A stretch of 64,000 nt of DNA from NCBI GenBank assembly GCA_019391515.1, contig JAHXQP010000025.1:62001-126000 (forward strand), in the 5' to 3' direction. Of this stretch, positions 9,175 to 18,037 are shown piece by piece (the first letter of the stretch is position 1; the number at the start of each line of letters is the position of its first letter). The stretch comes from Clostridiaceae bacterium. GTDB lineage: Bacteria > Bacillota > Clostridia > Tissierellales > Sporanaerobacteraceae. The notes under the pieces are model-generated. The model saw nothing but the letters and a program-made list of their open reading frames with translations, was not told the DNA's origin and did no database searches. The position numbers and the translations under genes are program-made.

Positions 9175-9579
9175 TTATTCATCCTCCTTAAATACTGTTA
9201 TTCTTGCTTGTATATCTAACAAAAAAACAAACCAACCTTGGTTATCTAATTGATTTATAAATGGTTTGTTAGTTATAATTAGCTCTTCAAATTCAAAGCT
9301 TCTATCATAGCTATTTAATTCCTGTAATTTCTCTAATTCATTTTGTACTAACCAAAGTGTAGTATGAATCTTTCTTTGAGACTTTGATTTCATAGCAAAC
9401 TCAAAATTTAACTGTTGATCGCTTGTACCATCCATGAATTTACTAGTAATCTTAGAACCAGGCAATGGATATAATACAAAAGATTCATCTGTTCCTAAAT
9501 ATCCCAATTTAACTGAAATTGGAATATTAGGTATTTGGTTTACTTTATCTGATAGTCTTTCTATAAAATCCATTACCAT
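9175..9579 (-). CDS. Phage minor capsid protein / tail terminator-like (Minor_capsid_3 type)
   Basis: 134 residues. Third of three overlapping small connector genes; in phages of this layout the protein in this slot is the tail terminator or tail completion protein that caps the tube where it meets the head. The sequence (PISVKLGYLGTDESFVLYPL, ...SQRKIHTTLWLVQNELEKL) fits the Minor_capsid_3 family as I know it. It overlaps the gene upstream by 7 bases, a sign of translational coupling. Confidence 0.65.
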   Translation of the reverse strand: MVMDFIERLSDKVNQIPNIPISVKLGYLGTDESFVLYPLPGSKITSKFMDGTSDQQLNFEFAMKSKSQRKIHTTLWLVQNELEKLQELNSYDRSFEFEELIITNKPFINQLDNQGWFVFLLDIQARITVFKEDE

Positions 9580-9920
9580 TCAGCTCCTTTTATGAAAGCT
9601 TTTATCCAATCCTTCATATATGTTGCTTTTGCTCTCAGGTCCCATCTTCGACTTGTTCCAGGAGTAGTGTAATTATATACACGATACCCATCTTTACCTA
9701 CAAATCCATAAAATTGAGCTTTAGCATAAGGAGTGTCCCAACTTATACTTTTTCCATCATCTGCTACAGTTCCAGATATTCTCAAAGGATCTTCTTTAAA
9801 TGGGACAAACTGATTCATATCTGCTAGTGCCTGGTTTGATAATGTATATTGGCCCTTATCAATGCTATTTTGAGACATTTTTTGTTTAGGTACTTTTAAA
9901 TCTACTATTACCTTCATCAA
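9573..9920 (-). CDS. Phage minor capsid protein (Minor_capsid_2 / HK97 gp10-like)
   Basis: 115 residues. The conserved middle and end (WDTPYAKAQFYGFVG, ...GTSRRWDLRAKATYM) are the recognisable marks of this family: an aromatic-rich strand then a W-D-x-R-A-K helix. Proteins here act as the neck component between the head closure protein and the tail terminator. It overlaps both neighbours by 4-7 bases. Confidence 0.75.
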   Translation of the reverse strand: MMKVIVDLKVPKQKMSQNSIDKGQYTLSNQALADMNQFVPFKEDPLRISGTVADDGKSISWDTPYAKAQFYGFVGKDGYRVYNYTTPGTSRRWDLRAKATYMKDWIKAFIKGAEW

Positions 9921-10258
9921 ATCACCTCTAATTCGTACGAATAAATGACTTTATCGTATGCTTCATAGATTGGTATCACTTTAGTTACAATATGCTCTGT
10001 ATCGTCAAATACAAGTTTTGATTGAGGTTTGAATTTAGGCAGCGGAGTTGTAATGCCTTTATAACAGAAAACTATTGCGTTATATAGCAATTGCTTTCCT
10101 GATGTTGTTGAAGTGTATTCTGCCCCTCTATCTATTCTACAATATTCTATTGTAATAGGTTCATCATACTGGGGTTCAGACCAGTTATTATCACCTATAT
10201 ATTCTTTATACTTAAATGAATCAATACAAAACTCCTTTGGGGGTTTAGGCATTACCAT
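9917..10258 (-). CDS. Phage minor capsid protein / head closure-like (Minor_capsid_1 type)
   Basis: 113 residues starting MVMPKPPKEF. P-x-P at the N-terminus, a central strand pair and a TTPLPKFK motif are typical of the Minor_capsid_1 family, which takes the head-closure (stopper) place after the gp6-like connector. Overlaps its upstream and downstream genes by a few bases. No enzymatic residues are expected. Confidence 0.7.
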   Translation of the reverse strand: MVMPKPPKEFCIDSFKYKEYIGDNNWSEPQYDEPITIEYCRIDRGAEYTSTTSGKQLLYNAIVFCYKGITTPLPKFKPQSKLVFDDTEHIVTKVIPIYEAYDKVIYSYELEVI

Positions 10259-10650
10259 ACACTCACGGCTCTGTTTAATAAGCCTGTTCCTTCCAGGTAG
10301 ATATAAACATCCTCAGCAATTAAAGACTTTGTTTCATTCTCCCCTGATAGATTATGTCTACTTGCATTAGATACACTTGTACGACCTGCAGTAAATGTTT
10401 GTGGGGTGCTATTGATTCCTTCAAATGTAGTAGCCCCTAACTCATTAAAGTATTCTATTTGACTACATAAAGCCTGTTTAAATTTCTTTACTCTCCATGT
10501 GTTATCTTTTTCCATGTCATTTTTAACATAGAAATGATTTGTGATATTGTCTAAGATAGCAGAAGCTTTCAGTAAAAGCTTATTAAAAGTCTCTTCGTCC
10601 ACATCTGCACTGTTTAATTCTTTAAATTCTTTATATGTGAGATAAGACAT
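10252..10650 (-). CDS. Head-tail connector protein (gp6-like adaptor)
   Basis: 132 residues, helical N-terminus MSYLTYKEFKELNSADVDEE then ...FNKLLLKASAILDNITNHFY, the arrangement of gp6-like connectors that form a ring under the portal. Gene order (capsid, small protein, this, three minor capsid proteins) agrees. Its ribosome site AAAGGGG lies in a small hairpin (CCCTTT / AAAGGGG with a bulge, 10657-10674), which might damp translation. Confidence 0.7.
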   Translation of the reverse strand: MSYLTYKEFKELNSADVDEETFNKLLLKASAILDNITNHFYVKNDMEKDNTWRVKKFKQALCSQIEYFNELGATTFEGINSTPQTFTAGRTSVSNASRHNLSGENETKSLIAEDVYIYLEGTGLLNRAVSVW

Positions 10651-10680
10651 AATCTTCCCCTTTCATGAAAAGGGAGGGGA

Positions 10681-10878
10681 TTATTCGTCCTCTCCCTCTC
10701 CCTTTTCTTCTTCATCTTCCTCATTATCAATGCGCTCTAAAAAACCAACATCGTATATCTTTAGGTTTTTCATAGCTTCATCAGCACGTTTTACCGTCAT
10801 TTCTATTACTTGCCCTTCTTCATATACTTCCTTTGTATATTTATCTCTAAATGTTTTTAAAACTTTATATTGAGCCAT
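10681..10878 (-). CDS. Small acidic phage protein between capsid and connector genes
   Basis: 65 residues, MAQYKVLKTFRDKYTKEVYE then a sharply acidic tail (NEEDEEEKGEGEDE). The N-terminal half looks like a small beta barrel seen in YqbF-type phage proteins found at this spot. It may be a head decoration or DNA-mimic protein; neither is shown by the sequence. Separated from the capsid gene by 18 bases with a ribosome site. Confidence 0.6.
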   Translation of the reverse strand: MAQYKVLKTFRDKYTKEVYEEGQVIEMTVKRADEAMKNLKIYDVGFLERIDNEEDEEEKGEGEDE

Positions 10879-10896
10879 TTATATTATCATCCTTTC

Positions 10897-11832
10897 TTAG
10901 CCTTCTGGTGTTCCTTCTACTACTTTAATAACAGCCTTTTTATTAGCTGGTAGAATGAATTCTCCTGCTTTACCAGCACCTTGGAAAGCTACTCCATCGA
11001 AATCTTCGGATTCAATTGTTCTAGCTGTATTTATTCCAGTGAATTGCTTTCCAACTCCTACAATAGATACATAAGCAAGTTCACCTTCTTGGAATTTAGT
11101 TTCTGGTACTTCTTTTATTTGGAATCCTTTAAATCTTAGTATTCCGTTTTCATCTATATTTGCACCCGATTTCTTAGCACTTGTTGTCAATGGATGATCA
11201 ACTATAGCATTATATAGTACTGGCTTCACCCATGCCATTCTAGTGCCAACTGCTTCCATATTTGTATATTCGGTAGATAAGTCATTGAACAGTTTTAATA
11301 CTGAATCATTGTCCAATGTAGCTATTTCTAAAGCTTTACTTGCAACTTTTGAAATAAATAATCCACCTTTATCATCAAACAATTGAACTTTTGCTTGTGC
11401 TTGAAGTTCTGTACGATCTGCAATTGTTGCTGCAAAGTCATTATTGACTGTGTGACGGTCAATACCTTCATGAAAAGTCCATTCCCAGTCATATGGAACT
11501 GGTGTATCTATATAGATTATCTCTTTACGTGGGCCAAATCTTGTTGAATTACCTGTACCACTTCCAAAACCTACGTCAGAACCTTTGTTGTATTCAGTAC
11601 CTACAACAACTGGGATGTCACTTGTCTTAATATAAAAAGCAGTTTCATTGTGGGTAACACCATCTAAAGCTTCAATTCCTCCACCGAAGAATTCACGGAA
11701 ATAAGCTTGCTTTTTAAATACCGCCTGCAGCAACTCTTTGAATTGCTTTTGATAACTGCGTACGTTTTGATTGTTGTTTTCTCCTGCAAATAACTGTAAA
11801 TTAAAATCAAACATTCTTTTGTTTTTAACCAT
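10897..11832 (-). CDS. Major capsid protein
   Basis: 311 residues. The N-terminal FDFNLQLFAGENN peptide is a common lead of Gram-positive phage capsid proteins. The middle carries a HK97-fold-like stretch (GTEYNKGSDVGFGSGTGNST, ...PYDWEWTFHEGIDRHTVNN) and the C-terminus has the short beta strands of the axial domain. It lies directly after the scaffold gene and before connectors. No protease gene is present nearby, which agrees with a separate scaffold rather than a cleaved delta domain. Confidence 0.85.
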   Translation of the reverse strand: MVKNKRMFDFNLQLFAGENNNQNVRSYQKQFKELLQAVFKKQAYFREFFGGGIEALDGVTHNETAFYIKTSDIPVVVGTEYNKGSDVGFGSGTGNSTRFGPRKEIIYIDTPVPYDWEWTFHEGIDRHTVNNDFAATIADRTELQAQAKVQLFDDKGGLFISKVASKALEIATLDNDSVLKLFNDLSTEYTNMEAVGTRMAWVKPVLYNAIVDHPLTTSAKKSGANIDENGILRFKGFQIKEVPETKFQEGELAYVSIVGVGKQFTGINTARTIESEDFDGVAFQGAGKAGEFILPANKKAVIKVVEGTPEG

Positions 11833-11846
11833 ACTATTTCCTCCTA

Positions 11847-12410
11847 TTAATTATATTTTGCTAATTTTGCAGCGAATGGGTCATCTGGTTCATTGCTGCC
11901 ACCATCTGGATTGCCTGGATTAACAATCTGTGGTGAATTTGGGTCTTTTTCTTCTTCAAATAAATATGGATCGCTTTCTTTCAAACCTTTTAGTTGGTCA
12001 TCTAATCCTAGAAGTGCATCTCCATCCAATTTTATAGTATCCATATCTAATAACGCCTTTATAGCCTTTACATTTTTAACCTTTGCACCACTTAATGTAG
12101 TTTCTAATTTATGCTCAAAGGCTTGTTTTTGAAGTTTATCTTCATACTCAGTCTTAGTTGTCTTATTTGTTTCTTTTAATTGCTCAATTTCAGCAGTTAA
12201 TTCTTCATTATCCTTAACTTTCTTTGCTAAGTCTTCTAACTGTTCATCTCTCTCAGCTAATTGGCCTTTATAGTCTTCAATTTGACTTTCAAAACCATCA
12301 ACTTTATCAGCTTTTTCTTTTACTTCATTTAGTGCTTTTCCATGACTAACCATTACCCTATCTATTTGCTCATCTGTTAAACCTAACACTTTTAATTCTT
12401 CTCTTGTCAT
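11847..12410 (-). CDS. Phage scaffold protein (GP20 minor structural family)
   Basis: 187 residues. Starts MTREELKVLGLTDEQIDRVM, the hallmark opening of the GP20 family, followed by a Glu/Lys coiled coil (residues about 30-110), a conserved small domain (ETTLSGAKVKNVKAIKALLD) and a Pro/Asp-rich tail ending DDPFAAKLAKYN, which may bind the capsid subunit. Scaffold proteins shape the procapsid and leave before packaging. It stands between the structured leader at 12420-12573 and the capsid gene. Confidence 0.9.
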   Translation of the reverse strand: MTREELKVLGLTDEQIDRVMVSHGKALNEVKEKADKVDGFESQIEDYKGQLAERDEQLEDLAKKVKDNEELTAEIEQLKETNKTTKTEYEDKLQKQAFEHKLETTLSGAKVKNVKAIKALLDMDTIKLDGDALLGLDDQLKGLKESDPYLFEEEKDPNSPQIVNPGNPDGGSNEPDDPFAAKLAKYN

Positions 12411-12419
12411 TATTTATTC

Positions 12420-12573
12420 CTCCTACATTGTTTTTTACGTGGTATAGTCCACGATTGGATTAGCTATTTTACGCATAGCTACGAATTTTTACATAATAAA
12501 TAAACCTTTTAATGACTTGTTCAGGTCAAGTAGCTAACGCATGCTACCAACGAGATGTGTGGATCACCTCCTA
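12420..12573 (-). ncRNA. Predicted structured RNA / leader in front of the scaffold gene
   Basis: About 150 bases without a sizable ORF between two tightly packed head genes. On the minus strand it begins with AGGAGGTGATCC, an extended complement of the 16S rRNA 3' end, and then shows four inverted repeats in order: GTAGC/GCTAC, CTTG/CAAG, TAGCTA/TAGCTA and CGTGG/CCACG. Hairpins one and three share ATGCGT in the loop. The last hairpin stands close before the scaffold ribosome site. A 13-codon ORF (M-R-K-I-A-N-P-I-V-D-Y-T-T) spans hairpins three and four. A cis leader or a trans-acting phage RNA are both possible. Confidence 0.5.
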
Positions 12574-13740
12574 ATCTTTATAACTAAAATCCTTTAAAAG
12601 ATTATCTAGTGGAATATATACTTTTTCACGTTTATAATTACGACTTAAATAATCTCCATTTTCTTTTAAGTGCTCTCTCATAGCCTTTTGCCTTCTACCG
12701 ACCATCATCTTCCAATAGTCGGCTTTATCACTACCTAATTCCTTGGCCACCATATGATTTTTCTTATACTTAACTATTTCTCTTTCAATCCTTCGTTGCT
12801 TATCTCTTGCTTTAGCAACTCTTTCATTTAGTTCAGAATCAAACTTTGGTTGATTATTGGTATTAACACCTGGAATAAAAGGTATATGTAGGTGCCTACA
12901 ATTTACACCCCTATGTCCTCCAGGTGTGCCATATTCTGCTTGCCAGTAAGGGTCATATATACTTTTATATGGCCAATCATGTGGTAACTCTTCTGGTCTT
13001 CTTAAATCAACAACATTACCTTGAATTTTAGAACATGCTTTTCTTGCACCTGCATGACTTGTAACTACAACAGTATGAATTCCATAATCAGCCATGCGTT
13101 CTTTTCTAACTTCATCATAGGTATTTCCTAGGGTAGACTTCAAAACAGTCCGAGTATAACTTTCTAGATTCCATGTGTGACCACTTTTGTCTATAAAGGT
13201 AGAGCTAATACCTTTTTGCGCTAATTCTGTAATGGATCTTTCAAGAGAATCCTCAAATGTATACATTCCAGTATTGAACATTGCTGATGTTCTGTTCAAT
13301 ACATCTTGATATGCTCTTGCAGCTGTACCATGTCCATAATGAGTTGTCACTAGTGTTTGATTAACATAGTTATCAATTTCACTCCACACTTGACCCTGAT
13401 AACCTCTCATTACCTGGTCTATATTATTAGAAATAGGCTTTGTATCATAAGGCATGATATTATCAATGTCTTTTATAACTCCAAATCCTGTATCTTCTAA
13501 CATTCGCTTTATTTCAGCCTCAGCTACTTTTGTTACTTCTGACAGCAATCTTGTGACATCACTATTAAATAATCTTAATTCTTGTAACTTTTCAGCTTGC
13601 CATTGGAGAATATCCTTATGACCCCTGTTTAATCTTTTAATTAAAATACGTATTATTTCACCTTCAAGTGAATTGTATAAGTCTGACATGTTAGAGCTCC
13701 ATATATCTAATTGATAAGGAGTGACTCTCGGTTTTCTCAT
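12571..13740 (-). CDS. Phage minor capsid protein 2 (MuF-type head morphogenesis)
   Basis: 389 residues. The C-terminal region has the MuF-type metal-like signature: a CSKIQG segment, WPYKSIYDP, then GTPGGHRGVNCRHLHIPF, with the Cys and His residues characteristic of the family. The N-terminus is helical. These proteins enter the procapsid in few copies next to the portal and may be ejected with DNA. The gene overlaps the portal gene by 4 bases, and its stop abuts the structured element that precedes the scaffold. Confidence 0.85.
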   Translation of the reverse strand: MRKPRVTPYQLDIWSSNMSDLYNSLEGEIIRILIKRLNRGHKDILQWQAEKLQELRLFNSDVTRLLSEVTKVAEAEIKRMLEDTGFGVIKDIDNIMPYDTKPISNNIDQVMRGYQGQVWSEIDNYVNQTLVTTHYGHGTAARAYQDVLNRTSAMFNTGMYTFEDSLERSITELAQKGISSTFIDKSGHTWNLESYTRTVLKSTLGNTYDEVRKERMADYGIHTVVVTSHAGARKACSKIQGNVVDLRRPEELPHDWPYKSIYDPYWQAEYGTPGGHRGVNCRHLHIPFIPGVNTNNQPKFDSELNERVAKARDKQRRIEREIVKYKKNHMVAKELGSDKADYWKMMVGRRQKAMREHLKENGDYLSRNYKREKVYIPLDNLLKDFSYKD

Positions 13741-15275
13741 TCTTCATCACCAAACAATTGTTCAGATGCTCTATAATTTATATTACTAGGGTCTATTTCT
13801 GCTTGTTCTTCTTGTATTTCTTTTAACCATTGCTCACCCGTTTCCTTGGGCACTTTAAATACTTTTTGAATGATTTCAACAGTAGGAATAAGCCCAAACA
13901 TCTTAGCCTTTCCATAAAAGCTTAACAATGCATTTCTGTCTTGAAATACTCCATCATCAAAATCTACTCCTATATGTTCAAAAGTAGGGATTTCGCCGTC
14001 AAATAATTTATACGCTTTGGCCAATTCTAATACAGACACAATCAATCCCTTAATAAACTTCTCTACTTCATTTACATGATTATTTCTAGTCCTATAAGTA
14101 AGACTATTCTCACTAACGACTTCTGTGGCTGTTTTTACTGACCTACCATCAAATGAGAGTGTTCCAACGGATAATTGTAAATCCATCTCTAATGTTTTTA
14201 AATGGTGGTTTATAGCAGAGATATATTGTTCTGTTCTAATGTCAGTAGTAACATCCTTAACCATTTCCTCATCATTAGCCATTCTCATTGACTTAAATAC
14301 ATTCGTATCAGGGTCAAATATTTGCCTTGGTGGCAAGCCATCTTCGCTTGGTAGTATTTGCAGCATATAGTCGCTTACAAATACCGTCCGTTGTCCCATC
14401 TGTATTTCCCAGTTAAATTGGTCAAATGTATCATTAATTTGTTTTAAAGTTGGCTTGCAATTATCTGTAATTCCTAAGCCTAAAGGACTATGAGGGTTAA
14501 TATTGTTAAATCCTGCTGGTTTTAGATAATTAAATAAAGGTCTTGATAGCCCTATTATCTCTGTTCTTTCTTGTAAGTCCTCATATAGCTCATTAAGAGG
14601 TACAGGCTTTCCTATTTCCCCTTTATTATCAGATTTATATAATTCATTTGTTATTACATACGTTTTATCTTCCCATTCATGGAATTCTAATAGGGTATAA
14701 TATATAGTTTTCTTCTGCTCCATCTTTGTTGTAACTGACTTAATGACACCCTCTGTAATCCCATTACTATTAGATCTTAAAGGGAAGAATGAGTTGGCTA
14801 ATGCCCATGAGAATTCAACTTCACCAGTTTCATTTACATAAGGTCTAACTGCTATTCCACCAATTGCAAACATAGGTTCTAGATATCTCATTAAGTTCTT
14901 TTTAAAATCGTTATGCTCAAATACATGTTGTATAAAGTCATTAGCCTTATTATATGTGTTTTGTGACTGTTCATTATCTGCATCTGATACAATAATTTCA
15001 CATTGTTCGTTAAACACTAATCCTGATAATAATTCCGATGTTAATTTCATCATATTTAAATACATATAATCACGTTCACGCAACTCTCCCATAGAATTTC
15101 TATATTTAATCTCAGGATATTCACCTCTATACTCTGCAAAGTTTCTTTCAATTCTTGCTAATTCGTTTGGATCTATATTCACTTTAGGGTGATCATTGAT
15201 TGTTTTTAGTGTTTGTCCTGACAAAGCATACCCTCCCCTCTTAAATAAATTCTTAATGCTTTGAATTAATCCCAC
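13737..15275 (-). CDS. Phage portal protein (SPP1 Gp6-like)
   Basis: 512 residues. The N-terminus (NHPKVNIDPNELARIERN) followed by LRERDYMYLNMMKLTSELLS is typical of the A118/SPP1-type portals; later RSVKTATEVVSENSLTYRTR is the conserved crown helix with E-x-x-S-x-x-Y. Twelve copies form the DNA entry ring on which terminase docks. It sits just after terminase large subunit with an 11-base gap and overlaps the MuF-type gene. Confidence 0.9.
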   Translation of the reverse strand: MGLIQSIKNLFKRGGYALSGQTLKTINDHPKVNIDPNELARIERNFAEYRGEYPEIKYRNSMGELRERDYMYLNMMKLTSELLSGLVFNEQCEIIVSDADNEQSQNTYNKANDFIQHVFEHNDFKKNLMRYLEPMFAIGGIAVRPYVNETGEVEFSWALANSFFPLRSNSNGITEGVIKSVTTKMEQKKTIYYTLLEFHEWEDKTYVITNELYKSDNKGEIGKPVPLNELYEDLQERTEIIGLSRPLFNYLKPAGFNNINPHSPLGLGITDNCKPTLKQINDTFDQFNWEIQMGQRTVFVSDYMLQILPSEDGLPPRQIFDPDTNVFKSMRMANDEEMVKDVTTDIRTEQYISAINHHLKTLEMDLQLSVGTLSFDGRSVKTATEVVSENSLTYRTRNNHVNEVEKFIKGLIVSVLELAKAYKLFDGEIPTFEHIGVDFDDGVFQDRNALLSFYGKAKMFGLIPTVEIIQKVFKVPKETGEQWLKEIQEEQAEIDPSNINYRASEQLFGDEE

Positions 15276-15286
15276 TTGTTCACCCC

Positions 15287-16639
15287 CTAGACTTTTAATC
15301 GGAAGTCCCTTGCATTAGATACACATAGATATTGAAAATCATCACACGTATGGTCTTCCTCTTTGATTACCTTAGGATCATCTGATTTTAATGTTTTTTC
15401 ATCGAATTGATATTTTTTATGTTCTTCTATGAAAATATCGTTACTATCACAATACTTAAGACCTGTTTTATAAGGTTTTTTGAAATAATAAAAACGTCCC
15501 TGTGCTAATAAGTCATGGACGTAATCAATCATATCTATTTTCTTTTTCTTGCTAACTGGTGTCCAATGCTGTCCAAAATCCTTGAAGTATTGATTTCTTA
15601 ATGCAGCTTCTGCACTGTCAATAGTCCTTTTCATTATCCTAGCACCTTTCCAATGTTCGCAAGTAGAAGTTCTCTTTATAAACTCATAAATATCCTTTGA
15701 TAATTCACTTGGTGCTTTCTTTCTTACTTGTCCAGCAGGGCTATAGTAATATCCATTTAATCTAATTACTTTGCCCCTAGCAGTCAATCCATAACAACCA
15801 CATGATGTGGCCGACACACTATGTCCTGTGTCCATGGAATAATAAAGTGCTATTATCCTATCGTCATCAGGTAATTCCTCTAGTGGTTTAAATAAATTCA
15901 TATTATATACATTGTTACCAAGCCCTACAGGCTCACCTAAATATATATACCTGTAGTAATCAAAGTCATTATTCTTTATTCTCTCTATATCAGCTAACAT
16001 TTGAGCAGTGATAAATCCTAGAATATCATCTTTATAACTAGAACTATGAACTAGATAATCATCTTCACCAACCATACTATCTGACCATTCATTTATCCAG
16101 TGATATGGATTCCTCGGTGGATTATAGGACCAAAATATTTTAACCACATCAGCTAAAGGTTGTTTTTGTCTCATAAATGTTATATTAGTTTGATCGAACT
16201 CTTCTGCATTCTCAAACTCTGCAGCCTCTTCGTACCATACAGCTATAAGATTCCCTATGTCGTTAGATTTAAGCTTTGCAAAGTCATCTTGTCCATAGAA
16301 GTAAAATGTACTTCCAGTTGCCTTGTGTTCTAGTTTGAATGGTGCTACTGTCATTTTAAATTGATCTAATAGTCCAAACTTTTCTAATGCCCATTGCATT
16401 TTAAGATAAACTGAATCCCTTATTGTATTTGCTACTTTTCTTATTACTACTACGTTAGCTTTTTCTCCTTGTTGCAGATAAGGTATCATCATATAAACTA
16501 GTTTTAAAGCTACAACTGATGATTTAAAGGAGTTTCTACCACCCTTGAGGATATTGTAAGGTTTTTTAGTAGTCCATACTGGTCTAAAGTGAGGATTAAC
16601 TTCTTTCTGTATGTTTATAGTAACTTGTTTACTCATCAT
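15287..16639 (-). CDS. Terminase large subunit (PBSX family)
   Basis: About 451 residues. The start is one of two adjacent ATG codons (MMSKQVTIN) five bases after GGAG, overlapping the small-subunit stop. The packaging ATPase has Walker A GGRNSFKSS, Walker B-like LIAVWYEEAAEF, and a nuclease part with D residues in YYSMDTGHS and TIDSAEAAL. Terminase cuts concatemeric DNA and drives it through the portal. The order small subunit, large subunit, portal is standard for pac-type PBSX-like phages. Confidence 0.95.
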   Translation of the reverse strand: MMSKQVTINIQKEVNPHFRPVWTTKKPYNILKGGRNSFKSSVVALKLVYMMIPYLQQGEKANVVVIRKVANTIRDSVYLKMQWALEKFGLLDQFKMTVAPFKLEHKATGSTFYFYGQDDFAKLKSNDIGNLIAVWYEEAAEFENAEEFDQTNITFMRQKQPLADVVKIFWSYNPPRNPYHWINEWSDSMVGEDDYLVHSSSYKDDILGFITAQMLADIERIKNNDFDYYRYIYLGEPVGLGNNVYNMNLFKPLEELPDDDRIIALYYSMDTGHSVSATSCGCYGLTARGKVIRLNGYYYSPAGQVRKKAPSELSKDIYEFIKRTSTCEHWKGARIMKRTIDSAEAALRNQYFKDFGQHWTPVSKKKKIDMIDYVHDLLAQGRFYYFKKPYKTGLKYCDSNDIFIEEHKKYQFDEKTLKSDDPKVIKEEDHTCDDFQYLCVSNARDFRLKV

Positions 16640-17501
16640 GATCACTCCACGAATCAATGATATTAATAATAGGTGGAGATTGTTCTTTGTTTTCTGATTC
16701 TATTTTTTCTTTTTCTAGTTCTAGCTTTTCTTCTTCTATTCTACGTTTAAACTTATCCGGCAATAAATCAAAGTATAACTCTAATTTTTCTAATGCTTTC
16801 ATTTTGTCGGCTAATTTAACCTTAACACCGTCCCTGCCCTCTGATACTTCTGTTAATATCGAACCGTCTATAATACTACTATCCTTTAGATTTACAACAT
16901 TAATTTTTCTTTTTATTGGCCTTCCCTCTGGATCTGTATCAATAGTAATTTCTTCTTGGCCAAAACTCACATAATCAGTTATATCTGCAAAAGCTATTTC
17001 TATATATTTGTTTAATACATCTATGGCATCTATAAATATATCTTGCTGCATATTACCCTTTAGTCTTTTTATTTCAGCTTTAACCTTATCATTTCTTAGC
17101 AATCTATAGCCTTCTACATGGGCACTATTCTTTGCATATCCTGCTTTTATGGCCGACATAGTAGCGTTGAAAGATTTTATATAATACAAACAAAAAAGAC
17201 GCTGCTTTTCTGTTAAGTCAGCCTCTTCTAATTTTTCTACCGCTTCTATTTTCTTTTCTACTTTTTCAATTTTCTTTTTCTTTTTTTCTGTTGCAACATC
17301 TTTTGGTTTTGTTGCATCATTTTTTATTTTCGTTGCAACAATATTTATTTCTTCATCCCACTTTTCTCTATTCTTCCTAGATCTTAATGTTGAATACTTT
17401 ACTCCATGTTTTTCTGCAAATTCTTTTAATTTTACTTCTCCATTTAATTTAATATAATCTGCTTTAATTAAATTCCAGTCTGGACTTCTAGCCCTAGCCA
17501 T
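16629..17501 (-). CDS. Terminase small subunit
   Basis: 290 residues. N-terminal helix-turn-helix (EFAEKHGVKYSTLRSRKNRE) that would bind the pac region, a Lys-rich linker, then the terminase_2 domain (LTEKQRLFCLYYIKSFNATM through ADKMKALEKLELYFD). It recognises phage DNA and activates the large subunit. The Lys/Glu linker is unusually long, giving a size above the usual 150-200 residues of single-domain small subunits. The final 11 bases overlap the large-subunit start region. Confidence 0.9.
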   Translation of the reverse strand: MARARSPDWNLIKADYIKLNGEVKLKEFAEKHGVKYSTLRSRKNREKWDEEINIVATKIKNDATKPKDVATEKKKKKIEKVEKKIEAVEKLEEADLTEKQRLFCLYYIKSFNATMSAIKAGYAKNSAHVEGYRLLRNDKVKAEIKRLKGNMQQDIFIDAIDVLNKYIEIAFADITDYVSFGQEEITIDTDPEGRPIKRKINVVNLKDSSIIDGSILTEVSEGRDGVKVKLADKMKALEKLELYFDLLPDKFKRRIEEEKLELEKEKIESENKEQSPPIINIIDSWSDHDE

Positions 17502-17548
17502 CTATCACCACCCCATTGCTAATTGCATTTGTCTATTTTTATTGCATG

Positions 17549-17585
17549 AAAAAACACTTCCAAATAGACTATCTATTTGGAAGTA
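17549..17585 (-). terminator. Terminator between the 100-residue gene and the terminase genes
   Basis: Perfect 12-bp stem ACTTCCAAATAG / CTATTTGGAAGT, followed on the minus strand by G and six T. It isolates the small gene at 17616-17918 from the terminase operon. Confidence 0.85.
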
Positions 17586-17615
17586 TCATATCACCATTGA
17601 TAAGCTCTTTTTTAT

Positions 17616-17918
17616 TTACTTTGTTAGTTTGAAAGAACTATTACTTTTAATGAATTCTTTTTCTACATCAAACCCAGCCATTTGCAAGATTTTAAGCGTT
17701 CCTGTTGGACCCTCTCCTCCATAACCTGATCCAAGTTCTCCTTCGAATTCTATTTCTTCCCCTCTGTCATTTGCCAACTTAAATTTATAATCTCCCTCAG
17801 ACGTGTTCCCAATCATTTCTGCACTTATAACATTTCCAAAAGCTTCTTTATATGTTGTGTAAAATTCTAGTGCAGATTTTGTAGAACAAGGATTATTAAT
17901 TTTAATTGAAATAGCCAT
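17616..17918 (-). CDS. Hypothetical phage protein, 100 residues
   Basis: MAISIKINNPCSTKSALEFY with a Gly-rich loop (GELGSGYGGEGPTGT) and a short basic end. I recognise no family. It has a good ribosome site and its own terminator, and stands between the packaging genes and the late activator. It may be transcribed as a separate unit. Confidence 0.6.
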   Translation of the reverse strand: MAISIKINNPCSTKSALEFYTTYKEAFGNVISAEMIGNTSEGDYKFKLANDRGEEIEFEGELGSGYGGEGPTGTLKILQMAGFDVEKEFIKSNSSFKLTK

Positions 17919-18010
17919 TACATCCTCTCCTTTCCCTTACTACTTCTACAAGAAAAGAGAAAATCCTTCTTTATTCTCCACTATCCCCACTTAACTTGAT
18001 TTATTGCATA

Positions 18011-18037
18011 AAAAAGGGCCTTGTTAATAGACCCTTA
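18011..18037 (-). terminator. Terminator overlapping the stop of the 18024-18326 gene
   Basis: Minus-strand stem AAGGGTC / GGCCCTT (one G-U) then six T. The stop codon of the upstream gene is inside the loop. Confidence 0.7.

Noticed and set aside
12440-12573. A tRNA or tmRNA-like gene
   Set aside because: No acceptor stem pairing of the ends, no T-loop GTTCGA and no CCA; only separate hairpins.
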